Origin: Epiperipatus broadwayi
Taxonomy: Eukaryota; Onychophora; Udeonychophora; Euonychophora; Peripatidae
DNA length: 64,000 nucleotides
Reading direction: 5' to 3'
Assembly: GCA_028023455.1 (NCBI GenBank)
Contig: JAQFVV010012402.1
Location: 17,300,935-17,364,934 of the forward strand
The translations under genes were made by a program, and so were the position numbers. Every line of letters begins with the position of its first letter. The stretch's first letter is position 1. The notes under the pieces were generated by a model, which saw only the letters and a program-made list of their open reading frames with translations, did not search any database and was not told the DNA's origin. Positions 43,293 through 56,503 of the stretch are shown one piece after another.

Positions 43293-44037
43293 ATGGACTT
43301 GTGGAGAAGATGTGTAGAACATGTGGAATATTTTATGTTTAAGAATAAAGTGGAAGATGAGCATCTCAAAATGTTGACCCTTCTTTATTTTGAGGTCCAG
43401 ACATTATACAGCTTGCAAATAGACTTACTGATCCCAAACATCTGGAGGAACTTCCATATAATGAAGTTGTAGAAATTTTAAATGGATATTTTTTTTCGAG
43501 TGTATGGAAATGGGCAGCATGACTGAGATTGGAAAACCAAAAACATTTAAAGCAAGAAAAATATGTTGACTACAATTTAGCTCTAAGAAAGATTTTGATC
43601 TGGAAATTAGTGATGTATTATTGGAACAATTATTATATGGCATTGAAAATGAAAATTTTCGAAAAGTATTGATCAGCAACCCTGACCTAAGTTATAAAAG
43701 AGCTGTGAAGAAATGTGACACACAAGAAGCTTTACAAAGTAATGCATTGGAGTTTATAGAGCCACAACAATCTGAGAAAATTTCACTAATAAATCAAAAA
43801 GTAGTGGAATTTTTTACAAAGCCCTGTGGAAAACCTAGACATTTTAAAAATAAGTGTAAACACAGAAATAAAAATTGTGGAAACTTTGACCAAAAAGGTC
43901 ATTTGGCTGCTATCTGTTATTTTGTAAAAACGAACTATAAACCTGGAGGAAGACTAAAATATGAGAATGTTAATATAAAAAAGCTGATTGACAGAGAAAT
44001 GGACCACATATTTTTATACACAATTATTTGTGGTTAA
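43293..44037 (+). pseudogene. Gag pseudogene of the LTR element
   Basis: The frame opens at 43293 (MDLWRRCVEHVEYFM) with the typical Gypsy gag order (W...VEYF...LLYFE...YSL). A frameshift near 43425 moves to TDPKHLEELPYNEVVEILNG, and further breaks follow before an open stretch, 43621-44037. That stretch carries LLEQLLYGI and two zinc-knuckle remnants near 43825-43920. In the first (PCGKPRHFKNKC) the first Cys is lost; in the second (CGNFDQKGHLAAIC) the second Cys is Phe. Neither knuckle can bind zinc normally. The protein would package element RNA in an intact copy; this one is broken. Confidence 0.85.
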
Positions 44038-44046
44038 GTAATAAAA

Positions 44047-44340
44047 ATGGAAGTGGACAGCAGGATCAGTCTGTCAAAAATATTTTGTAAAGCTTGAATT
44101 AAAATTAGCAGAAAATATAAAAGGAAGACACCACTTCAAGATACAGATGTGATGGCTATAGACATAAATGGCAATAAACTTGATATTTGAGGAAAAGTGC
44201 TAGTGCCTGTAAAATTAATTTCGAGTGTGGAATGGTTGACATTTTACACAGTAAATAAAAACTTCAGTCCATTGTTAGGAAGAAATTGGTTCCAACCACT
44301 GAGTATTCAGATAAATGTGAATAGTAATGCAGCTATAGCA
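44047..44340 (+). pseudogene. Retropepsin (protease) remnant of the LTR element
   Basis: MEVDSRISLSK near 44047 corresponds to the protease active-site D-S/T-G, with Gly replaced by Arg. Two stops follow. PLLGRNWF near 44270-44293 matches the ILG-type motif at the protease end. The fold is therefore broken and the active site altered. Confidence 0.7.
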
Positions 44341-44369
44341 AATTGGATATGGAAAAAATCTAGGACTCC

Positions 44370-44594
44370 TTGGACTCTATTAGCAAAGCTAGAACCACTT
44401 GTAAAAATGATAAAAATTGGGACACATTCTTAGTAGGAGAAAAAACATGGATTTACGACTTAGTTATATGTAAATGGATACCCTGTGAAATGGTGAAAGT
44501 AATATCGAAAGATATAAAAATAGTAAAATTACAGAATGAGTGGGAGTTGAAAAGACATGTTAAACACCTTCGCCATTGGTATGAGGATATTTAG
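44370..44594 (+). pseudogene. Integrase C-terminal remnant of the LTR element
   Basis: The segment reads KTWIYDLVICKWIPCEMVKV and then LQNEWELKRHVKHLRHWYED, the small C-terminal barrel and R-H-V-x-x-L-R end typical of Gypsy integrases. It overlaps the protease remnant in another frame, which marks the deletion junction where RT, RNase H and the integrase core were lost. A lysine/glutamate-rich tail continues to the polypurine tract. Confidence 0.75.
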
Positions 44595-44860
44595 CCAGAT
44601 ATTTATCTAAATAAATCCTTAGAAAAAACATTATAGAAAAAAGATTTTTTATTGGAGAAATTTTATTAATGATTCAGACTAAGTTAAAGTAATTGATGTT
44701 AAACAGGTGTTGGTGCAAGAGGAAGAAAAAGGCAGAACTACTTCAAAAGAAGAAGAAAAGAAAGTTATTCCCAAAACTTCGTGTAAATGTAAAAGTAAAC
44801 TACCTGATGAGTTTAAAGATAGTAATAAATTAAATCCTTATTTCTAGAGTAGGGGAGGAG

Positions 44861-45655
44861 TGAAATGTGCATGTGTATAAAACTGTATATGTAAATAAAA
44901 GAGGATTTCTTCATTTTAATAACATTCCCTTTATTGGAGAAATTTTCTCTAGAAATTCGCTGGAGAGATTGTTCCAAAATTATAAATTAAATTAGAATAG
45001 AATTTGTATGCAAATAAAGCTAATTGCCTACAAATTAGATCATATATATATTTATCCCTTGGTAAATAAAGAAGAGGGAGGAAGCAGCTAAAATGGTTAG
45101 ACTGAATTAAAGTTGGTGTTTATTTGAAGTGATAACAGATCAGCAATAAAAAATACTCAATGGTAGACTAGTAGATCGTGTAGCAGTGATTAAATCTAAA
45201 ATGGAATAGCGGCAAGCAAGAAGCAGTTACTTGTTTGGGTATTGAAAATGTTATTACCAGTGAAGAGTAATTAACTCAAACTTAACCAAACCACAAGAGA
45301 CAAGTTAGGAATGGAGATGGTTAATATATAATGTATGTGCCGAGGGAAGCCCTAATATTGTGAACTTTAATAGATATTCTTTACACGAAATTATATCTGC
45401 TTTTTTGTGTTTAAGAGACATTTGATTTGAAAGCACAAATATAAAGACTGAATTACTTCTGGTGCGAAAAAAGACTATTTTCACCTGAAAAAAATAAAGT
45501 GCATATGAATATTAATGAACTTATACCTTTGTATGGTATTTTTACCACATTATTGTTATTAAATAAATCTTAATATATATATATTTACATTTCAAAGTAT
45601 ATTGTTTATTTATTTAGTTCCCTGGCTAGTCTTTAGAGACTCTAAGAATATAGCA
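44861..45655 (+). repeat. Right LTR
   Basis: 795 bp, begins TGAAATG right after the polypurine tract and ends tagca. It is followed by taaag, the imperfect target duplication. Confidence 0.88.
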
Positions 45656-47110
45656 TAAAGATTTACCAGATTATTGGAAGAATAAGGTGAAAACGAAGAT
45701 ATTATAAAATTGAACTTTGATCTAACCAACCAAAATAACAAGCTGAATTTCAAAATGATTTTAACACAGATCATATTCAAGTACCGAGAGAAATTTATAG
45801 AAAAGCCAAATGAATACAGTTGTCTTTATGCTTTGGATTTGCAGGTTATGAAAAAATATTTGACTCCATAAATAGTTCCATAGTTTTTAAAATTTTGAAG
45901 CTTCAAGTTATTGAGCTTAGATTTTGTTATATTCTGAAGATTTATTAAAATGCAGTGGTGCTGATTAGAATACATGGTGACATTAATAACAAAAATATTT
46001 TTTTTTTTATCTATTCTTTTACCTAAATTTTTGATCTTGGTTTTACTTTCAATCTTGTATAAATTAAATTAACCATAATAATTGTTTGTCTTATATAACT
46101 CTTTAATACATTTTAAATGTATTCTTACATTTTTATATTTAATTATGTTTCTATATTCTAATAAGATCTGTTTAAAAGTAAGAAGATTAACATTTATAAT
46201 GGTGTATAATTGGGTGATTATATATTTTCAATATTTTTTATGATAATTTTATGAGAAGTATTTAGCACTGATTAAAATATAGAGTTAAAAAAAAATAAAA
46301 ATAGAGATTATTTCAAGTCATCTAAATTTTGCAGATGATTGTTAAAAAAATAAGACTAAAGTAGAAAGCTAAAAAGATTAAATAATGTTCATAGTTTTTT
46401 ATAGAAGGAAATAAAATATTGACAGTCATGGATTAAAAGAAGTTAACAACTGTAATTAATTTAAGGTTATTAATACAAATTGAATCATAGTAAATGAAGT
46501 TAATTATAGGATTTAAACTGGATAGAGTGCTTTTGATAGAAATAACATAAAATTAAAAAGAAATAATGTGTATGTGTTTGGGAAAAAATATTTTTTTAAT
46601 AAATTTTTTTTTTTTACCACTTTCTCTTGAGATTTATGTGCTTACTAGATTTATGGATTTGATTTTAGATACGTAAAAGATTAATACAGAGATATCAGAC
46701 TTCAACAAAGTATGGATATTTGTTTGGAGTAACTTTGAAGAATTGATGGAAAATACTTGTTGAGAGAACAAACAGATATTATTGAAAGAATTAAGAGGCT
46801 GAAATAAAGCTGCAATGAACATATTGCTAGGAGCAATGATAATAAACAGAGACTAAACTCTCCATACATTAGCACCACTCAGTGTAAACAGCTTGTGTAA
46901 GCATAAAGAATGGTGATCATATGATGTTAGCAATGATAATAGTATGAACAATTGCATTTGTAAACTTAATTTTAAGAGACTGCCAATATTCTAGATTGAA
47001 ACCATGTGGAATTGGTGAATAATATAAGAAAGTTTTCTAGAATTGTGTGGAGAAGAGAAATAGAACTGAATTTGAACAAACTATCACTTTTCAGTAGATT
47101 GATAATTATT

Positions 47111-47603
47111 AAAATGATGATGATATGAAATTAAATAATGTAAAGATTTCATTAAAAATTTATAATATTGTTTAAAATATTGAAATGCTAGAAAAAATTG
47201 TGTTAAGTTGATGGTGAATAATGTCAAATTTCTATCAATAATAATCAATTATTTGCATTTTGTTGCAGTTCTCTTTATTCTAGATGTCTGATTAGAGAAT
47301 TTAATGCACTTATTGACATTTAGCAAAAAGTTGGATATAAAGTATGGCAACCGTATTTAAGTTTTTAATGTTTTAAAAAGTTTATGATATCTTTTTTTTT
47401 TCTTCTTAACATTAAAAAAAAATGCAGTTCTGTGTTGGATTTATTTTTTCACTTTATTTTGTATCTAAAAATTATTTATTAATAAAAGATTGAATACATT
47501 TTAATGAATATGAACATAAATTAATAACAACAACAACAAGAAAAACAATATATAAATGTTTGGAAATTGAATTATTTTTTTTATCTTTTATAAAACCTTT
47601 TAG
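47111..47603. other. Intron 10, right end
   Basis: AT-rich, no relic recognised. The branch/pyrimidine region and tttag precede 47604. Confidence 0.6.
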
Positions 47604-49499
<1,896 letters not shown>

Positions 49500-51415
49500 A
49501 TCTTTAGCTAAAATAGTTAATAGTGGCTAAAGACAGAGAATGCTAAAAATCCACTGCTTGCAGGCTATTCAATGATAAACTTTTATTTAGCGACTTAAGA
49601 CCAAATCACATGTAAGTGAAAGAAAATTGCAGGAATTGGACAAAGTAAGTAGAAACCAGAGACAATTGATTTAAAAGGTGGGCATAAAAGCACAAATATT
49701 GGAAGCACAAATATAGTGGGATTCATTGTAAATAAAAGTGAAATATCATTATGAAGATTGATAATAGATCAGACAGAGTGGAAAGATTTGTTATTCAATT
49801 TAATTGAAAATACCAGATGCAGATAATCCAGATTTATTTCTCAACAAATTCTCATCATGACAAAGAATTAGAGGATTTTTATATAGATATAAAAAATGCT
49901 TTTGATCAGACCAAGCAACATTTTAAAATTAAACATGGGAGATTTTAATATTAGAATTGGAAAATGATTGAAAGATAAAAATGCTGTGAATAAATTTGAC
50001 TTTAGAGATTGAAAATGAGATAGAACACAGACTTTTGGAATTTGAGAGAAAAAGAAAAATTGTATATTATGTAATCTCTTTTAAAAAAAGCTAAATGTAA
50101 ATGGGCATGGAGACATCCAAATAAAGTTAAACAGAATTGGATTATATTTTGACTAACAGAAAATATCTATTTCAAATGTGCAATGTTCTTAATAGATTCA
50201 ACACAAAATGTAGTTATCAAATAGTAAGAGAGATACATGTTAATGTAAAACTAGAGAGATAAAGGCTATGTATTGGCTTTAAAAATTATTAAAAAAGTAT
50301 TGTCAGTTGATATTCCTAATCTTCAGACATACTCCAATGAATTTAAATTAGAACTTGCAAATCGTTTTTAAAATATTAACAAACTTTCAAAATAGTTCAG
50401 ACTTGATGTTAAATTAATAAGACAATAATTGATACACTATTAAGAATTGCAAGAAAGATAGCTAATATAAAAAGCAGCAATTTTCCAATAAATTTTTTAC
50501 TTAGACAAAACAATATGAAGAAAAAAAGGAATATGGAATTTTAAAAGTATAATCCATTAAAAATAATTGAATATGTAGGGTTTTGTAAAATGATATAAAA
50601 AAGAGTTAATGATATAAAAAAATAAATTGTGAATTGACAAGGAAAGCTACAGAGGAGAATAAAAGTCAGAAATGTAAAACATCTTGGAATCGGGAAGAAA
50701 GTTGTTTTTGCAATAACAAGAAAAGATGGAACGATGACCAAAAAGAGAGATAACATCATAAAGGGTGTAGAAGATTATATAGTAATAACAAACAAGGTAA
50801 CAAAATAATTTTTACAATACCACATTTTCTAAATTGCCATGCATTTTAAATGAAAAAGTGAGATATACAAATAAATATATGAAAGAAGGAAAAGCTCAAT
50901 GAAATTGGTATCTTAAATGAACTAGCGAAGTAGAAAAATTGTTGATAAATTTATATACTAAATGTCTAAATAATAAAGATGTACCAGATGATTGGAAGAA
51001 TACAGTAATAATACTCATATTTAAGAAAGATGATTAAGAAGATCAAAATCTTTACTAAGATAAATACAACTCGTTTGGAGCAAACTTTGAGTTCATACCA
51101 ACCAAAAAAACAAGCTAAATATCATTGCGGATCACATCCAATATTGGGAGAATTTATAGAATATATTAGTGAATATAAGTTACTATTATGCTTTGGATTT
51201 GTATCTTATGAAAAGGTATTTGAATCTATAAATATTTCTGCAATGATTAAAGTTTTGGACCATTATGTAGACTCACAATATTATATTGTGAAGAATATCA
51301 AATTGCAAGAGCAGTCATTAGATTACTTGGTGATATTAAGAAGATTAACATTGATTAGGATGATTTCACATCTACAAAACTTTTTATAACAGGTTTATAA
51401 AATATTTTCTTTCTT
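49500..51415 (+). pseudogene. RTE-type LINE relic, copy 3 (endonuclease plus RT)
   Basis: This is the most complete RTE copy. Endonuclease text occurs at MGDFNIRIGK (near 49935-49965) and in a decayed region to about 50200 (NGHGDIQIKLNRIG). The linker follows (50320-50760), then VEKLLINLYTKCLNNKDVPD and DWKNTVIILIFKKDD near 50930-51032. RT motif A is decayed near 51190-51230. ARAVIRLLGDIKKINID, near 51305-51360, and LFITGL near 51383 follow. It lacks the FADD box and 3' end. Copies 1 and 2 align with its parts, which helps to date the insertions in copy 2. Confidence 0.82.
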
Positions 51416-51579
51416 TAATTTGAATGTAATAATAATAGTCATGGAAAACTATTCAGGAAAGTTTAAAATTTTAATAAAAATAATATCAAAGCATTGCTTT
51501 CGATCAGGTCGGTCATAGTTATAGAACTATAATAAAATATATAAATAAAATAAATATATACATTAAAATTAAATATTCC

Positions 51580-52673
51580 ATTTACTTGATAATGCAATGC
51601 ACACTTGTTTATTGCATTGATGTTACTTGCTATAAACCATTTTTTTCAATCTTTATGTTCAGTACAAATAACATCAATATTAATAGGATCAAATTTATGT
51701 CCAGATTTAATTTCATGTTACAAAAGTATAGATTTAATATTAGAGCCTGTTTTGCATGTTTATATAAATATTTATATTGTGCTAATCTTATAGCACAATT
51801 GGCATGAGATTCTCCATAATAAATTGCATTGCATTTTAATTCATTGCATTTAATTTTATAAACTATTTGTAGAGGATTGATTTGGAGATAATTTATCTTT
51901 AGTATTATTTAAAATTTGATTAAGATTAGGAGGTGTTCTACAACTGATATTATAATCATTTGAACAAATTGTTTTCATTCTTTTAGATATATTAGGTATA
52001 TAAGAAAGGCTGATCCATGCATTATTATTATTAAAGTTTTTAGTGTTCAAAGATGAATAAAAAAAATTTTAAGAGTTTTATTTAATAAATTATAATTATA
52101 ACCTGATTTAATTAAATCTTTCATATAAATTTCAATGTTGTTTATTCTATCTGCTTCAAACATACACAATTTAAAGTTTTTATACAAAAAACATTTAAAT
52201 CCAGCTAATTTATGAGAAATTGGAGTAAAGAATGAGGGTCAACTGCACCACAGATATTGATAGGCTTTATAACCATTTTATAATTAATTTGTGAATTTGT
52301 ATGTTTAATATACATATCTAAAAACTTTATACCACCAAATTTATCTTAGAAGAGATAATTCATTTTTTAAATGAATAATTGTTTTCTCTTTAGCATATAT
52401 AAGAATATCATTTACATATCTTATATATAAAGGTGATGTTACTGTAGTGAACTTTTTTGGAATAACTTCTAATTCAAATTTATCTAAAACAATTCTACAA
52501 ATAATTCCACTTAAAGGTAGTCTCCTAGGCCATCCATTATCCAGTGTATAAAATTCACTGTTAAAAAGAGCTGTATTATCATTATCCATCCATTTAAGAA
52601 CATCAATAATAAAATTTATTTTGTACATAATTGGTAATTTTTTCATTGGGAACATAATGAATGTCTATATTAA
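51580..52673 (-). pseudogene. Penelope-like element relic: RT plus GIY-YIG endonuclease
   Basis: On the - strand, 52655-52341 is an open RT segment with YTLDNGW...LPLSGIICRIVLDKFE and the catalytic box YVND instead of YVDD. GIKFLDMYIKH follows near 52345-52310, then stops. The segment around 52010-51860 reads YIPNISKRMKTICSNDYN and LNQILNNTKDKLSP, the linker typical of Penelope-like elements. AIYYGESHANCAIRL (near 51820-51775) is the GIY-YIG start, and GHKFDPINIDVI, after a frameshift, its middle. Known family members reverse-transcribe their RNA and cut the target with this nuclease. This copy is inactive by stops and the D-to-N change. Confidence 0.85.
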
Positions 52674-55025
52674 AAAAAAAAGGTTTCTAGCATTTTTTTT
52701 TTTTGAGTATTAAATATAATTTATTATTAATAAATACTGACTATAATTACAATTTTAAAAATATTTACTTATGTATTTTTTAAAAATCCCAAAAACAATA
52801 AAGACAATTTCATGGCTAACAGAAAAAAAGTAGTTTGTGTTAAAAATAAAAAACTTTAAATCAAGAATATGATGTATCTAATTTTGTCTTGATGGAAAAT
52901 GTAATTAAAATTTAAAACTAAAAATAAATAAATAAATTAGAAATAGAATGAGTGTTAGATAAAGACAAACATTGTCAGAACATGATTTCCTGTAAAATCT
53001 AATTTTAATATTTTCTCATTGTCAGCAGGAGACTAGTACTAAAGATTAAACTGATATTGGAATCTACAAAATATATTTAACTCTTTTATTTATGACTTTA
53101 TTCATTTCTTATTTTTACATAAACTTTTCATGGCTAATATAATATGATGTTCATAATCTAATCCCAATGCCAATATAAAAATTTAAAGTAGGATAGTATA
53201 CATTTACATAGATAGTTAAGAAAATAACTAAAAATAAAAATTGATTTTGTGGCATTATGGTCAACAAATAATTTAATCTAAATAAATAAATGGCAATTGT
53301 ATGTTAGGGATATATTTAGATAGTACTGGATATTTTTTAGTACTCTTTCATTTTAATAATTAGACTATTTTGATTCTGTAAGAGAAATCAGATAGTTTTT
53401 ATTATAGAGAATAATGTTTAATCTTTGTAAATACACATACTCTTATTTTATAATAATAAGTTTAGCCATTCTATAAAATAAAACCAAATAAACAAGTGGC
53501 AGTGAAAATAATAATTTTCAGCCCGAAATATTTATATAAAATTAATTTTTTTTAAAGCCATATTGTTAAAAATAAATACTTTAAGTTATATGTTTTAATT
53601 TGTAAAAAATTAATAGTATGAAAAGCTACAATTTTGAAAACAACGTTGTTTTTGAAATCAATAAGCTAATCAAAGACTTTTAATGTATAGAATGAAAAGT
53701 TAGAGACATTGAGATTGAAAAACAGTTGTACAGAAATAGTGGATTAGCTTTTGAGTTTTGGAGGACATATATTTTGGTTAATAGCTGAGTAGTGATAGAA
53801 ATTGTTATTATTCAGTATTCACTCTGTATTTAGCAATAGATGTGTATCAGATGATTACTTTTCTGGCCAAATAATGCCTAGTGAGAAATGGATGACTTGC
53901 CAAGAACTAAAATGGAGCTTTGTACTATACTAAACTTTATTTACACCAAATATACATATATATGCACAGAATAGTTCATAAAATATATATAATTTGTGGT
54001 ATTGTAAGGGAATTATTTATTCATTTATAGAAAATAAGTAGTTTTTTTTTTTACCAATGAAAGTTTGTATTAAAATAAATTTAAAAAAAAACCTCTTCAT
54101 TTAACATAAATATATATTTTCTTGTATATTAATATTTAAGTTGAAACTGTAGAATTAGTTATACATTTCCAAGTCTGTATGTTATTAAATAATATTTTTA
54201 TGCATATTTGTGGACATTAAGGAAGTACAGTAAAATAGAATTATTGTTTAATAAAAGAATAAATACATATCTGTCTAATGTAAATGTTCAAACTCTTTAA
54301 TTAATTTATTTAAAACTGATGTAGTTATGATGATTTTATTTTATTTTCATCAATAAAATGTTATTAGTTTACTCAATTTATTCAAAATGGGGCAGTTTAT
54401 TAGTTAAGAATTGTTTAGTGTGCAATCATCATTTGCAATATCTTTACTTTATGCTAGCCTGAACTCAAAAGCAATAAGAGAACAGCATTAATGAAAATAT
54501 AGAAAGGTTAAATTAGTGTCTGTAAGATATTCATTTATTCCCAAAGATGGTGCCCAAATACACTACAAATAAAATATTATCTATAGCAGATTACACTTCT
54601 TGCTTATTTGTTATGTAATAGGAAATGAATCTTTAATGGTACTCAGTATTTTGAAAATATATCATTATGCAATAATTTTAAATAGAACAGAGTACTTTGT
54701 TTGATTTATAATCAGTTATTTGAAATTATGCATTAATCTTGCTTAAAGATCAAAAAAGTGATATGCATTTGATATGATTTCAAATCATGTTTATTATAAA
54801 CAAATAGCTTAACCTAATCCAAGTATCAATAAATATATATTCCATTTCATGGATAGTAATGTAAATAACATGACTGATGAATCACAATATACTTTCTAGA
54901 TTCAAAATTAATTTTTGTATTTGAAAATATATATATATTGATTCTGTTTACAATTTTGTGTTTCTATGTGTATCTATATTATATATATGAAATTTAGTTC
55001 TGAACTTGACAATCTATAATTTCAG
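52674..55025. other. Intron 12, right part
   Basis: AT-rich sequence; I see no coding relic. A CTGATGA at 54874-54880 lacks the other hammerhead parts. The intron ends ttcag at 55021-55025. Confidence 0.55.
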
Positions 55026-55443
55026 GTATATATTGTTGCTATGCAACGTCAAGAAGAGGAAGAATTGCACAATACAGGAGAAAGTCTTATAAGTTTGGTA
55101 TCTCCAGAATTAATTTCTCTTAGCAAACATTGGCTAGCTTCTCTTAAAGACCATGCATTACTTTCTCTACCGGTGGAATTTGCAAGTCAGTTACCAGTAG
55201 AAGGTGGAGCATTTTATAGTGTTGAAACAATTGAAACAGCCCGGCCTTACTATCGATCATCATGGCCTCCAATATTGTATGCTGCATCTCTTTGGTTAAC
55301 TAATGGAGGTTTTGAAAATGTTTCGGATGAAAAGGAGGAAGTGAATATCAGTGGAAGTACAAATTTAGGCCTTGGTGCTGTTAATGCTGCTTCTAGCAAG
55401 AATCCAGAGGAAATAAATAATGATAGATTTCATCTTATTTTTG
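55026..55443 (+). CDS. HEATR5B: HEATR5B exon m (residues 662-800 plus one base)
   Basis: This is the longest exon, 418 bp, starting in phase 0 and ending after one base. It begins VYIVAMQRQEEEELHNTGES, includes LASLKDHALLSLPVEFASQL and the nearby GGAFYSVETIETARPYY, and ends DRFHLIF. The variable patch VSDEKEEVNIS differs from vertebrates. The donor is gtaagt at 55444. The family continues with a Gly codon and a conserved block that must lie past position 64000, since I see it nowhere up to there. Confidence 0.96.
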
Positions 55444-56102
55444 GTAAGTTCTTTTGTATTCTTATGGAATTATTAGATTTTAATAAGTAAAGAAGTATGT
55501 AAATATTAAAATCATTTTAAATATTAAAAAATCCTATTTTTTTAATTTTTTTTTTTTTTTATAGCATATTATTGGTATAGATTTTGACGAAGAAAAAGCC
55601 ATTTATGTCATATTATAGACCCAAATATATAAAATACTATTAGAAATTCTTGATCAAGAGTTTTTATATCTTCCTATTTTTTGCATTTTCCATTAACTAG
55701 CACATTACTCTCTACTTACACCATATATCTAATTAAGTGGTATTTTGGGTATCTACGATTGTATTGATTTTTTTTATTAGATAATATTTATGACAACTTT
55801 TGTTGTGTTTTTAGGACATACTTATTGTTTTTAGAAAATTTCAGAGTATGAAATTTTCAAATCATCTTTAATCATAGTATATTTTTAGTAATTACTATGT
55901 TATCAAAAAACTTTATAATTTGTTGACTTATAAAAAAAGCACATTTTTCATTTGATTCCAATTTTATATAATGTAGATAGTATGTGATTTGCTAGCCAAG
56001 AGAAGATATAAAAAAAAACAGAAAAATAATAAAAACTATGATCATTAGATAATTCTAAGGCAGTTTGTAATTTGCTTATACTGAATGATTGTTGTACATG
56101 TA
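55444..56102. other. Start of intron 13
   Basis: AT-rich, no relic recognised. Intron 13 extends to the window end (over 8.5 kb). Confidence 0.6.
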
Positions 56103-56203
56103 ATTAGAGGAATTTGAACTCAGGATTTTTCAGTCTATTCATCCACTCAATCTCAAGTAAGTGATACACATGATCACACATATGCAAAAATGATACATGT
56201 TTT

Positions 56204-56246
56204 CCAATATATGTATTTTGTGCAGAACTAGCATTCATCAATTGGG
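56204..56246 (-). ncRNA. Hammerhead ribozyme motif, element 2 left arm (decayed)
   Basis: On the - strand: stem I cccaa, core reads TTGATGA (first C lost), stem II TGC/GCA with loop tagttct, core AAAA (G lost), stem III tac/ata, cleavage-site TA, stem I ttgg. Inner stem I still pairs, but two invariant core bases have changed, so it should be inactive. Confidence 0.5.
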
Positions 56247-56350
56247 CCAGGTCATAATCTCTCACACACATACAATCGGTACTTGTCCATTAAAGTTTGA
56301 GAAATTGCTGTTTTAATATAAACCAAACACTGATTGTATATATGTGTGGA

Positions 56351-56415
56351 AGATTATGATTTGGCCCAACTGATGAGAGCTGGTTATGCACAAAATAACG
56401 TGTATTGAAAATCAT
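56351..56415 (+). ncRNA. Hammerhead ribozyme motif, element 2 right arm (decayed)
   Basis: Core CTGATGA is intact (56370-56376). Stem II keeps the canonical G-C closing pair (56377 with 56391), but GAAA reads AAAA (56392-56395) and stem III has an inserted base. Inner stem I caa/ttg and outer stem I ATGATTT/AAATCAT (seven pairs) remain. Compared with element 1, a C-G outer pair is U-A here and an A-U pair is G-C. Confidence 0.55.
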
Positions 56416-56503
56416 GTATCTTTTTCGTGTGGGATCATGTGTCTTGGTGAGATGTCGTGGAGGAGATATAGTCTGAAAAATCTTGAGTTCAAATTCTTCT
56501 AAT

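Larger units (their letters stand above)
42287..45655 (+). mobile_element. Gypsy-type LTR retrotransposon, internally deleted
   Basis: Two related LTRs (42287-43104, 44861-45655) begin TGAAATG and end CA and enclose only about 1.76 kb, against several kb in a complete Gypsy element. A degenerate primer-binding region (attggcacag, 43105 on) and a polypurine tract (agagtaggggaggag, 44846-44860) sit where expected. Inside are gag, a protease remnant and the end of integrase; reverse transcriptase, RNase H and the integrase core are missing. The LTRs differ at many positions, so insertion is old. The element lies within RTE LINE copy 2 and is non-autonomous. Confidence 0.88.
41030..47110 (+). pseudogene. 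RTE-type LINE relic, copy 2, interrupted by two nested insertions
   Basis: The linker before the RT begins near 41030-41190 (a KSNNFPIN-like block, parallel to 50460-50500 of copy 3). It is broken by an inverted-repeat element (41187-41883 including duplicated target), resumes to 42286 (DEELVKLLVKGHTKYLND), is broken by an LTR retrotransposon (42287-45655), and resumes at 45656 with LPDYWKNK. RT text continues: HIQVPREIYRKA near 45770-45805, FGFAGYEKIFDSINSS near 45835-45885, HLNFADD near 46320-46340, and the 3' region near 46770-47100. Stops and frameshifts are frequent. The order of events is RTE first, then the other two elements. Confidence 0.85.
56103..56503. mobile_element. Inverted-repeat element carrying two hammerhead-like motifs (copy 2)
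   Basis: The ends aattagaggaatttgaact and, inverted, agttcaaattcttctaat define arms that pair through most of about 170 bp each. Shared blocks with element 1 include tgatacaca, ccaatata-gtattt and tgtccattaaagt, in the same order. Both hammerhead copies are more decayed than in element 1. The target duplication is not clear (a shared tgttgta lies on both sides). It is 401 bp and has no coding capacity. Confidence 0.65.

Noticed and set aside
43425-43679. - strand open frame across gag
   Set aside because: It is the antisense of the gag remnant and has no features of its own.
51490-51525. ctgatcGAAAGC at the 3' side of the Penelope-like relic as a hammerhead
   Set aside because: The core is incomplete, there is no stem II, and stem I does not pair.
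54874-54880. CTGATGA as a hammerhead core
   Set aside because: No GAAA follows within 40 bases and the flanks do not pair.
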